Assembly: GCA_044343155.1 (NCBI GenBank)
Contig: JAVZSS010000004.1
Location: forward strand, 1 to 34,894
DNA from: SpSt-28 sp044343155
Lineage (GTDB): Archaea > Aenigmatarchaeota > Aenigmatarchaeia > CG10238-14 > SpSt-28
Direction of reading: 5' to 3'
DNA length: 34,894 nt
Shown here in pieces: positions 7,495-16,403 of the stretch. Made by a program: the position numbers and the translations under genes. Numbering within the stretch: position 1 is the first letter of the stretch; the number at the start of each line of letters is the position of its first letter. Under the pieces are notes generated by a model, which did not search any database, was not told the origin of the DNA, and saw nothing but the letters and a program-made list of their open reading frames with translations.

Positions 7495-8665
7495 ACCATT
7501 CTATCTCATAATATTTATGTTCTGAACCAGGAAGCTCTATCCTATTTGCTAAATAATATGTTATACTAGTCTCCCTATCATTAATAGCTATCAACAATCT
7601 TAATCCTAATTCATCTGCTCTATCTAAAGCACTAGCCAACATTTTTCCGCTCAAGTTTTCATCTTCATTTAAGGAAATGATTAAAAATGAGGGATTATCT
7701 TTGTCTGGTCTTTCAACTTGATTTCCAGATTTTCTATGCCAAGCAACAAAATCAATTGGTGTCTTTTCTCTTAAATAATCCTCCTTTTTCATTCCAGGAA
7801 TTGCCATTATGAATGTTTTTCTAACACTGTGTGCAACTCTTATCGCTCTTGACCATTCACTCATAGGCATGCTAACTTCCTTTGGAAAAACATGAAGAAC
7901 ATGTTTAGAATGAATCCATTCTTTTTTATTAGATACTGGTTTTGCTCCGGGAAAATAAATTCTAAAATGAGTACCAAATTTAAAACCAGTTTTTAATATA
8001 AAACCTTTATCTCGCCAATCTTCATAAACTTCTAAAATTCTTGTAATATGTGGAATTCTCTTTTCTATTTCTTTAACCAGATCTTCATACTGTATTTTTT
8101 CATTCGAAAAAATATCAACAACGTCAAATCCTTTTTTTGCTAGATATAAAGTTTCAATTGGATCTAAAGTTAAATTATTTCCTCTTTCATAATTTTTATA
8201 AACTCCCCATTGGCCAAACCAATATTCTTCATAAGCTTTTTTTGCTTCCTTTCCAAATGCTAAAGAAAAGCACTCTTCCTTAAGGAAATATAAACTAAAT
8301 CTTGTTAATATTTTAAACTCAGAAGCTGGATATTTTTTTACTGGACTTTTTCCATAATCTTTTGATTCTAGTTTTTTAGGAAAAGAAATAAAGAGTCCTC
8401 TATCCCTCCAATCTCTAAATACACTATATCTAACAAACAAAAATGGGGAATAAAATTTTTGAAAAACTTGAGAGACTGTAAGCTGATTTCTTCCTTCAAA
8501 TACTTTTGCATTCCTTATATTAGCTAAATAAATAACTTCTATTGGATTTAAATACAATTTGTTATTTCTAATTTCACCAAAAAAACTTTGTGCTAATTCC
8601 AAATTCTTTGAAAAAGCTTTTTCTTTTTCAACATAAATTTTTGTTTCTTCTTTTTCTTCTTTCAT
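7484..8665 (-). CDS. endA: tRNA-splicing endonuclease, three-unit (epsilon-2-like)
   Basis: The protein has 393 residues. It cuts BHB motifs in pre-tRNA and pre-rRNA. Three related units can be read. The N-terminal unit (about 30-165) has YLNPIEVIYLANI and a decayed tail without catalytic residues. The central unit (about 166-300) has LTLDPIETLYLAK, VYEDWRDKGFILKTGFKFG, FRIY (catalytic Tyr), WIHSKHVLHVF (His) and AHSVRKTFIMAI (Lys). The C-terminal unit (about 300-393) has IDFVAWHRKSG and LLIAINDRETSITYYLANRI, the structural half. This order, alphaN-alpha-betaC, is that of the epsilon-2 enzymes described from ARMAN archaea, known for accepting relaxed BHBs. It fits the many introns nearby. The ATG at 8665 overlaps the upstream stop (TAATG); a TTG at 8686 is possible but less likely. 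Confidence 0.9.
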   Translation of the reverse strand: MKEEKEETKIYVEKEKAFSKNLELAQSFFGEIRNNKLYLNPIEVIYLANIRNAKVFEGRNQLTVSQVFQKFYSPFLFVRYSVFRDWRDRGLFISFPKKLESKDYGKSPVKKYPASEFKILTRFSLYFLKEECFSLAFGKEAKKAYEEYWFGQWGVYKNYERGNNLTLDPIETLYLAKKGFDVVDIFSNEKIQYEDLVKEIEKRIPHITRILEVYEDWRDKGFILKTGFKFGTHFRIYFPGAKPVSNKKEWIHSKHVLHVFPKEVSMPMSEWSRAIRVAHSVRKTFIMAIPGMKKEDYLREKTPIDFVAWHRKSGNQVERPDKDNPSFLIISLNEDENLSGKMLASALDRADELGLRLLIAINDRETSITYYLANRIELPGSEHKYYEIEWFTP

Positions 8666-9069
8666 TATATTTCCCTTAAAACACAATCTAATGGAGTATC
8701 AATTGTAATTTCACAAATAATTTTAATTGTCTCATTTAAAGAAGGATTGGTTATCTCTCTTTTCCCTTTTAAGCTTTCTATAACTAATCTATTTTCTCCA
8801 TAATTTAAAATTAAAATAATTGCCTTGTTTGAAACTATACTTTCTAAATAATTTTTAATTTCATCAAAATTTTGTGTATAATTATAATAAATTATTGTAT
8901 ACCCATATTGTAAAGCTAAATCTCTTTCTTCATTTGAAATTTTATTTAAGATTTTTTCTTTAGGAATTTCAACTTTTTTATTGTATGCAGTAAAAGTTGT
9001 GTAGTTATAAGCTAGGCTAGATAAAATTAGTATAGCAGCCAATATAAGCACAAAAATTCCTTTTTCCAT
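8665..9069 (-). CDS. Small exported or membrane-anchored protein, unknown
   Basis: The protein has 134 residues. Residues 5-24 form one hydrophobic segment (GIFVLILAAILILSSLAYNY), a signal anchor or signal peptide. The rest is a small extracytoplasmic domain with three NXS/T sites (NYT, NYT, NET) and two cysteines near the C-terminus (IICEIT and LDCVLREI). The family is not recognised. Its stop codon overlaps the endonuclease start, so the pair is co-translated. That link is probably one of expression, since one protein faces outward and the other acts on RNA. Confidence 0.6.
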   Translation of the reverse strand: MEKGIFVLILAAILILSSLAYNYTTFTAYNKKVEIPKEKILNKISNEERDLALQYGYTIIYYNYTQNFDEIKNYLESIVSNKAIILILNYGENRLVIESLKGKREITNPSLNETIKIICEITIDTPLDCVLREI

Positions 9070-9119
9070 ACTTTTTTCTTTTTCACAAAAAATAAAACTT
9101 TTTCCTCTACAATATTTTT

Positions 9120-9905
9120 ATGGTATTAGAATCATTAATTAAAGTTAAGGAAGGAATAAAAAGTCCTATACAAATATTTTTAGCTTCAGGCATTATAACA
9201 CTTTTTTCTTTTATTATTTCAGTAATAATTTTTAAGAAAGATGTTGGTTTGTATTCAGTTTTTTTAATTACAATTGGTTTAACTCCTCTTACTTCAAAAC
9301 TCAATTTAATAGCTTTTAAAATAAGTAGAAAAAATAAAGAAAATAGTATAACTTCAATTTTTAGCTTTTATAGAGAAATTATATTAGCATATGCAGCAAT
9401 TTTTTGTGGTATAACATTAGTTTTATCTATCCTCTATTTAATTTTACCTGTAGAAATAGCTGAAAGAACTTTTCAAACTCAAATCAATGAAATAAAAGCA
9501 ATAAGAGGGTATTTTTATTTTGGCGGTACTTTCCAAACAATTTTATTTAATAATTTGGGTGTTTTATTAGTTTGTTTTATTTTTTCTTTTGTCTATGGTG
9601 CTGGTGCAATATTTATATTAACTTGGAATGCTTCTATTCTTTCAACAGCGATAGGAATGACAGCAAAAGCAATAGGGGGAATATATGCATTACCTATAGC
9701 TGTAATGGTTTATTTTCCTCATGGTAGCTTAGAAATTTTAGCATATTTCTTGGGAGCAATAGCTGGGGGAATAGCGTCTAATACATTAATAAGAAATAAG
9801 CTTGGGAAAGTAATTGTGTGGGATATAGCCTTTTTACTTTCATTAGCCGTTTTATTACTTTTAATTGGAGCTACAATCGAAACGATATCTATTATTTTTG
9901 GCTAA
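9120..9905 (+). CDS. SpoIIM-like (DUF95) integral membrane protein
   Basis: The protein has 261 residues with about six hydrophobic segments (near 17-37, 40-58, 95-117, 145-172, 205-227 and 240-258). The conserved family signature is VYFPHGSLEILAYFLGAIAG near residues 198-217: a PHG-x-x-E motif followed by a glycine-rich membrane helix, as in stage II sporulation protein M relatives, which are widespread in non-sporulating archaea. Function in archaea is unknown. It is divergent from the 8665-9069 gene with about 50 nt between them and converges on LeuRS with 2 nt between the stops. Confidence 0.75.
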   Translation: MVLESLIKVKEGIKSPIQIFLASGIITLFSFIISVIIFKKDVGLYSVFLITIGLTPLTSKLNLIAFKISRKNKENSITSIFSFYREIILAYAAIFCGITLVLSILYLILPVEIAERTFQTQINEIKAIRGYFYFGGTFQTILFNNLGVLLVCFIFSFVYGAGAIFILTWNASILSTAIGMTAKAIGGIYALPIAVMVYFPHGSLEILAYFLGAIAGGIASNTLIRNKLGKVIVWDIAFLLSLAVLLLLIGATIETISIIFG

Positions 9906-9907
9906 CT

Positions 9908-12739
9908 TTATACCACAATATATATTGCTACTTTAAATGGAGTTGCTTGAGTTTTTTTCTCTATAGCACTATTTTCTTCTTCCTCAATTTCAACTTTACA
10001 ATTAAATTCCTTTTCAATAAATTCTTTACTTTCAAACAAAGCTTTAATTTGATCTTCCCTTTCAACTATTTCTTTAATTTCATTTTTCTTTTTCATTTCC
10101 TCAAGCTTCCCATAATATTTTTTAACAATTTCAACTAAACTGCTATCATTTAAATATGAAATAAAAGATTTCAGGTCTTTAACTTCTTCATTCACAAATT
10201 TCTTATATAAATCAAACTTCCATTTTGCCGCAACAATCAAATGAATTTCTTTCGGTTTTAGGTTTTTAAAGCTTATTATTTCTCTTATATCTCCAATTGT
10301 TTGTCTAACAAATTCTTCAATTAAAATAAAATATTCATTTATGTTCTCTATTTTTGGATAGCCGGCCTCAAATACAAAATTTTTATTCCCAAGAATATTC
10401 CAAATTTCTTCTGAAATATGAGGAAGTAAAGGTGATATTGCTCTAATCAAATCTTCTAAAACTCTTTCTAAAACAATTTTATTACATTTTTCAATTGAAC
10501 CAACTCTATTTATATACCACTTTATAGCATTAATAGAATCGAATATCAAAAGTTGTGTTACTGTTCTAAATCTCAATTCCTCATAAGCAGATTCAGCTTC
10601 TAAAATTTTTTTACCAATAAAATTAATTAAATATTTATCCAAATTTGTTAATTCTCTTTCTTTTACTTTATCTAAATTTTTTACTATTTCAAAAAGAAAA
10701 TCTATTCTCTCTTTAAAAGTTTCTAGATTTTCGAATCTCCAATCAGCATCATTCAAATTTTCTGCAGAAGATATTATATTTATTCTTACTAAATCGCTCC
10801 CATAACTATCTAAAAGATTCCTTAGGGGAATTATGTTTCCTTTACTTTTACTCATTTTTTCTCCTGCAACATTTACAAAGCCATTTACGGCAATTATTCT
10901 AGGCCAATACTTTTCATCTTCCCATATTGCAGTATGGTGAAAAACATAGAATGTTAAATGATTTTGAATTAAATCTTTACCAGACCCTCTTAAATCTACA
11001 GGATAAAAATACTCAAACTCTTCTCTTGCTTTTTTAAGCAATTCTTCATCAACACCATTTTCTTTCACAACATCTTCCAAATTACCCTTTCCTAAGAATA
11101 TATAGTCAAAAAAAGAATCTTTTATTTTCTCAGCATCCAAATTCTTTATTAAATGATAAATTGTATAAAGAGCCATATATATTGTTGAATCACTAAGAGT
11201 TTCAACTATCCACTCCTTATCCCACGGTAATTTAGTTCCTAATCCAGTTTTTCTAGCGCAAGCCTTATTTTCTAACCAATCAACCGTATTTATAAATTGT
11301 TCCCTAACTTCTTCTGGATATATTTTAATTTTAGAAAAAGCTTTTCTTACTCTATTTTTCCATTCTTCATCCGAATATTTTAAAAACCACTGATTTTCTA
11401 AAATCTTAACATAACATCTAGTTTTACATCTACAAATAACTTCTCCGCTTGGCTCCCAAATTGAAGAAAGTGAATTTATTCTATTTAATTTTTCAACAAC
11501 CTTTTCTTTAGCCATGCTAACTGGAGTATTTTTAAAATCATCAACTATCATAACCCCTTTATGGAATTCTTTTTTGTAAACTTCTTCAGTAGCTAAGTCT
11601 AGCTTTTCTTTTTCTTCTTGATTTTTAACTCCGAACTTTTCACAAGCTTCTTTAGCAGGAATTTCTTTATAATCTGGAGATTTAATTATAACTTTTATTT
11701 TTATCTCTTCAACAATTTTTTTAATAAAAGAATCTTTTTCTTTTTTCAAATCTTCTAGTCCTATATAATCATAGGGAGCATGCGCCGGAACCGACATAAC
11801 TATTCCTGTACCAATTTCTAAATCAACAAATTTTGCAGGAAGAATTGGCACTTTTTCTTTTGTAATTGGATTTTCAACAACTTTTCCTATTAAATCATTC
11901 ACCTTAACTTCTTCTATTTTTTCCACATCCTTAAGCTGCTCTTTTAATTTTATTAAAGCACTTGCACTTAAAATCCAAATTTCATTATCAACTTTTGCCT
12001 TAACGTAAGTTCCACCATCTTTAACCCAAATATTTGTCACTCCATAAATTGTTTCTGGTCTAAGAGTTGCACAAGGAATTATTTCTCCGCTTTCTAACTT
12101 AAATTTTATTATGTAAAATTCTATTGGACTTTCTCCCTCCCCCTTTAATCTATCATGATCACCAGTTGGAGATTTACATTTTGGACACCATATTACAGGG
12201 TGTGTTCCTTGTATAACATAACCTTTTTTTCTTAAAGTTCTATACTGCCATTCAATAAACTTATTATAAATTGGTGTTATTGCAGTAATAAAAGTTCTTC
12301 TCCAATCTATACTCATTCCTGCAATTTTAAAATCTTCTATCCATCTCTTCATCCAATATCTTGCCAAATATTCTGGTCCTTCTTCAACAAACTTTTTTAT
12401 TTCATCATCGGAGACACCAAAAAGCTTAAAAGTTTCTATTTGAGATTTATCCCCCTCTTTCAATCTTTCTATAGCCCCTAAAATCGGTTCTCCTGTAGCA
12501 TGAAAAGATTGAGGAAAAAGAACATTATAACCTTGCAATCTTTTAAACCTTGCATATGAGTCAATCCTAAAAAATGTATAGCTATGTCCTATATGAGGGG
12601 CACCATTTACATAAGGATAAGGAAATGTTATAAAAAATTTTTTTCTATTTCTATCAATATTTGCCTCAAAAACCTTTTCTTCTTCCCATTTTTTTTGCCA
12701 TTTTTTTTCTATATTTTTTATTTCTTCAAAAGATACCAT
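9908..12739 (-). CDS. leuS: Leucyl-tRNA synthetase, archaeal type
   Basis: The protein has 943 residues, full length for archaeal or eukaryotic-type LeuRS. It charges tRNA-Leu with leucine in the cytoplasm. Class I signatures are present: FPYPYVNGAPHIGHSYTF with the HIGH-type box at residues 48-52, HATGEPI shortly after, and GEKMSKSKGN near residue 628. A zinc-binding CPKC is near residue 185. The CP1 editing domain lies roughly at 200-420, with the ALRPETIYGVTN-like segment visible (ATLRPETIYGVTN). The anticodon-binding and C-terminal domains are intact. It diverges from the tRNA-Arg gene with 44 nt between. Confidence 0.97.
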   Translation of the reverse strand: MVSFEEIKNIEKKWQKKWEEEKVFEANIDRNRKKFFITFPYPYVNGAPHIGHSYTFFRIDSYARFKRLQGYNVLFPQSFHATGEPILGAIERLKEGDKSQIETFKLFGVSDDEIKKFVEEGPEYLARYWMKRWIEDFKIAGMSIDWRRTFITAITPIYNKFIEWQYRTLRKKGYVIQGTHPVIWCPKCKSPTGDHDRLKGEGESPIEFYIIKFKLESGEIIPCATLRPETIYGVTNIWVKDGGTYVKAKVDNEIWILSASALIKLKEQLKDVEKIEEVKVNDLIGKVVENPITKEKVPILPAKFVDLEIGTGIVMSVPAHAPYDYIGLEDLKKEKDSFIKKIVEEIKIKVIIKSPDYKEIPAKEACEKFGVKNQEEKEKLDLATEEVYKKEFHKGVMIVDDFKNTPVSMAKEKVVEKLNRINSLSSIWEPSGEVICRCKTRCYVKILENQWFLKYSDEEWKNRVRKAFSKIKIYPEEVREQFINTVDWLENKACARKTGLGTKLPWDKEWIVETLSDSTIYMALYTIYHLIKNLDAEKIKDSFFDYIFLGKGNLEDVVKENGVDEELLKKAREEFEYFYPVDLRGSGKDLIQNHLTFYVFHHTAIWEDEKYWPRIIAVNGFVNVAGEKMSKSKGNIIPLRNLLDSYGSDLVRINIISSAENLNDADWRFENLETFKERIDFLFEIVKNLDKVKERELTNLDKYLINFIGKKILEAESAYEELRFRTVTQLLIFDSINAIKWYINRVGSIEKCNKIVLERVLEDLIRAISPLLPHISEEIWNILGNKNFVFEAGYPKIENINEYFILIEEFVRQTIGDIREIISFKNLKPKEIHLIVAAKWKFDLYKKFVNEEVKDLKSFISYLNDSSLVEIVKKYYGKLEEMKKKNEIKEIVEREDQIKALFESKEFIEKEFNCKVEIEEEENSAIEKKTQATPFKVAIYIVV

Positions 12740-12783
12740 GGAATTTTTTAATAAAGAGTAAAATAAATATTTTTAATATGCAA

Positions 12784-12884
12784 GCCCCCGTAGCTCAGCT
12801 TGGATAGAGCGGCACCCTTCTAACGAGAAGGTTTGAAAAAAGGATGAAAGGTGACGGTCGCGGGTTCAAATCCCGCCGGGGGCG
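12784..12884 (+). tRNA. tRNA-Arg(UCU) with 26-nt intron
   Basis: The acceptor stem GCCCCCG/CGGGGGC is perfect, with discriminator G. The D stem is GCTC/GAGC and the T stem GCGGG/CCCGC around TTCAAAT. The anticodon loop CTTCTAA gives TCT at 12819-12821. The anticodon stem is CACC/GGTG with a G-A mismatch at 27-43. The intron, 12823-12848, sits at the canonical 37/38 site. Exons match the usual archaeal tRNA-Arg(UCU). CCA is not encoded. The BHB is weak: the central helix CUUC/GAUG has a U-U mismatch and the inner helix is poor. Confidence 0.9.
12823..12848 (+). other. tRNA-Arg intron at 37/38
   Basis: 26 nt, purine-rich. It can alternatively form CCUUCU/AGAAGG with the anticodon loop. The end positions can slide by one or two A residues without changing the mature tRNA. 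Confidence 0.75.
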
Positions 12885-12964
12885 AATAATTCTAAAAATA
12901 AAAATAAAAAATAGTAAACATTAAAGAAAAATTAGAAAAATAGTAAATGTTCTTTATAATTAAC

Positions 12965-13048
12965 TTATTTCTTCTTCCTTTCTTTTTTTGGTTGTTCTTG
13001 TTTTTTACCAAACATTTCTTTCAATTTCCTAAATATTCCTCCACACAT
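12965..13048 (-). CDS. Possible 27-residue basic peptide
   Basis: A short frame, starting MCGGIFRKLKEMFGKK and ending in a lysine-rich tail, runs opposite aIF5B. Its start lies just downstream of a TATA-like TATAAAAT on the same strand. The amphipathic basic helix and the CGG near the start are suggestive, but nothing proves translation. It is the only candidate in the 198 nt between tRNA-Arg and aIF5B, which otherwise holds AT-rich promoter sequence. Confidence 0.25.
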   Translation of the reverse strand: MCGGIFRKLKEMFGKKQEQPKKERKKK

Positions 13049-13082
13049 ACTATTATTTTATACTTACAAACTTTTAAATCTT

Positions 13083-14813
13083 ATGGGAGAAAATATAAGA
13101 AGTCCAATAATAGTAACTGTAGGACATGTCGATCATGGAAAAACAACTTTATTAGATGCTATTAGAGGGACTTGTATAACAAAATTAGAGCCTGGAGAGC
13201 TTACTCAGCATGTTGGTGCTAGTTTCGTTCCTATTAAAGTTATTGAAAGTTATTGTAAAACTTTACTTGAAAAAATGAAAATTAAAATAGAAATACCTGG
13301 ATTACTTTTTATTGATACTCCCGGACATGCTGCTTTTATAAGTATGAGAGTTAAAGGAAGCTCAATTGCAGATTTGGCTATTCTAGTAGTAGATATAAAT
13401 GAAGGTTTCCAAGAACAAACTAGAGAAAGTTTAAAAATACTAAAAGAATATAAAGTTCCTTTTGTTGTTGCGGCTACCAAAATTGATAAAATAGCTGGGT
13501 GGAAACCTCAAAGAACAACTTCTTTTTTAGAATCTTTAAAATTCCAATCTGAAGATACTTTAAAAGAATTGGATTTAAAAATATATCAAATAGTTTCTAA
13601 TTTAGCCGAATATGGTTTTGATAGTGAAAGATTTGATAGAGTGGATAATTTTACTAAAAAAATTTGTATAATTCCATTAAGCTCTATTACTAAGGAAGGA
13701 ATAGCAGAATTATTAACAATTTTAAGTGGTCTTGCTCAAAGATTTTTAAAAGATAGATTAAAGTTAAGCAATAAAGCAAAAGGAATAATACTTGAAGTTA
13801 AGGAAGTTACCGGTTTAGGAACAACATTGGATGTTATTCTTTATGACGGAAAAATTTCAAAAAACGATATCCTTGTTATTGGTGGTAAAGAACCGATAAT
13901 CACAAGAATTAGAACTCTTTTATTACCAAGACCCTTACAAGAAATAAGAGTAGAGAAAAAATTTGAATGTGTAAATGAGGTTTTTGCTGCTTGTGGTGTT
14001 AAAATTGTTGCTCCAAATGTAGAAAAAGCTATTGCGGGTATGCCAATAAGAGCAGTAAAAAATGAAAAAGAGCTAGAAGAAGCAATAAAAGAAGTTAAAA
14101 TTGAAAAATATGTTGAATTTGAAAAAGATCACAATGGTGTGATCCTAAAGGCTGATACAATTGGTAGTTTAGAAGCTATGATAAAACTTTTAAGTGAAGA
14201 AGGAATTCCAATTAGAAAAGCTGATATTGGTAAAATAAATAGAGAAGATTTAATTGAGGGTGAATTAATTCAAGATAAATATAGAAAAGTTATACTAGCT
14301 TTTAACATAAAGGTTAGTGAAGAAGATATAAACGAAGCTAAGAATTTTGGCTTAAAAATTTTTCACTCAAATGTAATTTATAGAATTATAGAGGAATATA
14401 AAAAATGGATTGAAGAGGAGAAGAAAAAAGAAATAGAAGAAAAACTCAAAACTTTACCTAGACCTGTAATAATTAGAGTTATACCTGGTGCCATATTTAG
14501 ACAAAGTAAGCCAGCAATTTTTGGAGTTGAAGTAATAGCTGGCACTTTAAAACCTAATACACTACTTAAAAGAAAAGATGGAAAAATTATTGGAAAAGTT
14601 AAAGAAATACAAAGTGAGGGAAGAAGAATAGAAATGGCGAGAAAAGGAGAAAGAGTCGCAATAAGTATAGAAGAAGCTATAATTGGAAGAAATGTTTTTG
14701 AGAATGATATTTTAGAAGCTGAATTATCTAAAGATGAAATTGATGAATTGATGAAAATCTTTAACTATCTTTATGATGATGAAAAAGAAATAATAAAAAA
14801 AGAAAAAAATTAA
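13083..14813 (+). CDS. infB: Translation initiation factor aIF5B (IF-2 family)
   Basis: The protein has 576 residues, typical of archaeal aIF5B without an intein. This GTPase promotes subunit joining at the end of initiation. The G domain is at the very N-terminus: GHVDHGKT (14-21, G1), DTPGHAAF (G3) and the G4 ATKIDKI near residue 135. Domain II follows (GIILEVKEVTGLGTT near 240), then domain III and C-terminal domain IV (PRPVIIRVIPGAIFR... near 460-560). The start ATG lies about 28 nt after an AT box, so the mRNA may be leaderless. Its stop overlaps the convergent pilin gene by 4 nt. Confidence 0.96.
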   Translation: MGENIRSPIIVTVGHVDHGKTTLLDAIRGTCITKLEPGELTQHVGASFVPIKVIESYCKTLLEKMKIKIEIPGLLFIDTPGHAAFISMRVKGSSIADLAILVVDINEGFQEQTRESLKILKEYKVPFVVAATKIDKIAGWKPQRTTSFLESLKFQSEDTLKELDLKIYQIVSNLAEYGFDSERFDRVDNFTKKICIIPLSSITKEGIAELLTILSGLAQRFLKDRLKLSNKAKGIILEVKEVTGLGTTLDVILYDGKISKNDILVIGGKEPIITRIRTLLLPRPLQEIRVEKKFECVNEVFAACGVKIVAPNVEKAIAGMPIRAVKNEKELEEAIKEVKIEKYVEFEKDHNGVILKADTIGSLEAMIKLLSEEGIPIRKADIGKINREDLIEGELIQDKYRKVILAFNIKVSEEDINEAKNFGLKIFHSNVIYRIIEEYKKWIEEEKKKEIEEKLKTLPRPVIIRVIPGAIFRQSKPAIFGVEVIAGTLKPNTLLKRKDGKIIGKVKEIQSEGRRIEMARKGERVAISIEEAIIGRNVFENDILEAELSKDEIDELMKIFNYLYDDEKEIIKKEKN

Positions 14814-15265
14814 TAGAATTTACAACCTATTCCTGTACAGCCACCAGTTAGTGTTCCTCCATCCGTACATGTAGCTGAAACCAAAACATTAATATTTGTA
14901 TAATCCGTCGAGCATGGGGTTTGAGTACTAGGTAATATTATTGTTTGTGATGTTTGATTCCCTGAAATTAGCAAAATATTTAAAGAAGTTGTATTAGATA
15001 TTGTTCCACAACTAACAGTTATGTTTGTGATTGTTATGCTTGTTGTTCCTCTATTTCTTATTAAAATTGTAGTAATATTTCTCGTAGTAGAATTAATAAA
15101 AGGAACACTTACATCTAACATTCCTGCGGCACATGCTGTTGCTGCAGATACTCCTCCTGTTGTTGTTCTTGTATAAGTTAGGAACCAAGCAGATATTATT
15201 GCTCCAACAGCTACTGTAAAACCAACTAATAATATAGTAGCTACAAAAGCACTAATTCCTTTCAT
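14810..15265 (-). CDS. Archaellin/pilin-like exported subunit
   Basis: The protein has 151 residues. The N-terminus MKGISAFVATILLVGFTVAV is a short basic leader followed by one long hydrophobic helix, as in archaeal type IV pilins and archaellins processed by PibD/FlaK-type peptidase. Cleavage would fall after the KG. The head domain is Thr/Ser/Asn-rich with several NXT sites, and six cysteines suggest disulfides. A Shine-Dalgarno-like AGGTG lies 6 nt before the ATG, unlike most genes here, in line with high expression. The gene stands alone between aIF5B and L31e, away from the assembly ATPase at 17123. Confidence 0.75.
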   Translation of the reverse strand: MKGISAFVATILLVGFTVAVGAIISAWFLTYTRTTTGGVSAATACAAGMLDVSVPFINSTTRNITTILIRNRGTTSITITNITVSCGTISNTTSLNILLISGNQTSQTIILPSTQTPCSTDYTNINVLVSATCTDGGTLTGGCTGIGCKFY

Positions 15266-15337
15266 TTTTTCACCTAATTAGTATTTATAAACTATATTTA
15301 AAAAGTTTTAAAAAGAAACAATACAATAATTAAATCT

Positions 15338-15586
15338 ATGGTTGAAGAAGTATTAACACTTAATTTAAGAAAAGCTTTGATAAAAAAAGCCAAATGGAAA
15401 AGAAGTAAAATAGCTATTTTATTATTAAAAAGATTGTTGAAAAAAAGGTTAAAATCAGAAAAAATTAAACTATCTCAAAAATTGAATGAAATAATTTGGA
15501 AAAGAGGAATAAAAAGACCTAAAACAAAAATTAGAGTTAAAGTTGTTAAAGATGGTGAAATGTATAAAGTTGAGCCAGTTGGTTAA
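15338..15586 (+). CDS. rpl31e: Ribosomal protein L31e
   Basis: The protein has 82 residues, very basic, and belongs to the large subunit near the exit tunnel. The family pattern is visible: EEVLTLNLRKALIKKAKWKR at the start, then SQKLNEIIWKRGIKRPKTKI and RVKVVKDGEMYKVEPV. It is followed after 24 nt by aIF6, the conserved archaeal gene pair L31e-aIF6. This supports both calls. Confidence 0.93.
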   Translation: MVEEVLTLNLRKALIKKAKWKRSKIAILLLKRLLKKRLKSEKIKLSQKLNEIIWKRGIKRPKTKIRVKVVKDGEMYKVEPVG

Positions 15587-15610
15587 TAAAAAAGAAAACT
15601 AAAAAAATTA

Positions 15611-16261
15611 ATGATAAGCCTAGAAGATTACTTTGGAGATGTTAATATAGGATTCTATGGTTTAGCTACTGATAAATTTGTTATTTCTTCTTTTGAAAAG
15701 GATATTTCTTCAATATTTAAAGTTCCTAATTTTAAATTTTCTGTTTCAGAATCTGAATTAGTTGGTTTATTTCTTGCGGCAAACTCTAATGGAATAATAA
15801 TACCAAAAATTGTTAAAGAAAAAGAAATAAAAGAAATAAGAAAAATTGGAGTAGATGTCTTAATATTAAAAGAAAAATTTACTGCCATAGGAAACTTAAT
15901 ATGTTGTAATGATAAAGGAGCTATTGTTAGTGAACTAATTTCTAAAAAAAGCTTAAAAGAAATAGAAGAATGCTTAGGAATTGAGGTATATCAAACAAAA
16001 ATTGCAAATATTAAAGTCGTTGGTAGTGTTTGTTTTGCCACAAATAAAGGAGCTATAATTCATAGAGATGCTAGTGAAGAAGATTTAAAAATTGTAAAAG
16101 AAATATTGAAGGTTGATGTTGAAAAAGCTAGTGTAAACTTAGGTTCTCCTTTCGTTAAAAGTGGAATAATAGCAAATTCCTATGGTGCCTTAGTTGGTAG
16201 TAAGACATCTGGATATGAATTAGATATAATTGCTAGAAGCTTAAAATTAAGTATAAAATAA
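15611..16261 (+). CDS. eif6: Translation initiation factor aIF6
   Basis: The protein has 216 residues, the family length. It binds the 50S subunit on the L14/L23 surface and keeps it from joining 30S. The five-fold pentein repeats are visible as recurring hydrophobic strands followed by NSNGIIIPK (near 58), CNDKGAIVS (near 100), ATNKGAIIHR (near 145) and ANSYGALVGS (near 190). It is downstream of L31e in one operon and is followed within 8 nt by tRNA-Thr, which may be transcribed from within the operon. Confidence 0.95.
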   Translation: MISLEDYFGDVNIGFYGLATDKFVISSFEKDISSIFKVPNFKFSVSESELVGLFLAANSNGIIIPKIVKEKEIKEIRKIGVDVLILKEKFTAIGNLICCNDKGAIVSELISKKSLKEIEECLGIEVYQTKIANIKVVGSVCFATNKGAIIHRDASEEDLKIVKEILKVDVEKASVNLGSPFVKSGIIANSYGALVGSKTSGYELDIIARSLKLSIK

Positions 16262-16269
16262 TATTTTAT

Positions 16270-16371
16270 GCCCTGGTAGCTCAACGGTAGAGCACTCGCC
16301 TTGTAATCCGCTAATCTGAATAATGAAGACAAGTTAGCGAGGGGTTGCGGGTTCAAATCCCGCCCAGGGCT
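16270..16371 (+). tRNA. tRNA-Thr(UGU) with 30-nt intron
   Basis: The acceptor GCCCTGG/CCAGGGC is perfect. The D stem is GCTC/GAGC, the anticodon stem CTCGC/GCGAG, and the T stem GCGGG/CCCGC around TTCAAAT. The loop CTTGTAA gives anticodon TGT at 16302-16304. The intron 16306-16335 lies at 37/38. The BHB has a perfect central helix CUUG/CAAG with bulges UA^A and UU^A, but an inner helix of only about 2 bp. CCA is not encoded. Confidence 0.95.
16306..16335 (+). other. tRNA-Thr intron at 37/38
   Basis: 30 nt. The intron CAAG pairs with loop nucleotides 32-35 as usual for archaeal introns. The near-absence of an inner helix makes it a relaxed substrate. Confidence 0.85.
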
Positions 16372-16403
16372 AATAGTTTTTATGATTATAGCTAAATGAT
16401 AAT

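Noticed and set aside
12813..12840. Reading the tRNA at 12784 with anticodon stem CCUUC/GAAGG
   Set aside because: This leaves a 6-nt loop and a wrong stem position. The 37/38 intron reading gives a standard tRNA-Arg(UCU) with a proper variable loop.
12947..13165. Plus-strand frame of 72 codons before aIF5B
   Set aside because: Phe-rich low-complexity translation that runs into the aIF5B start in another frame; the opposite strand has the better short frame.
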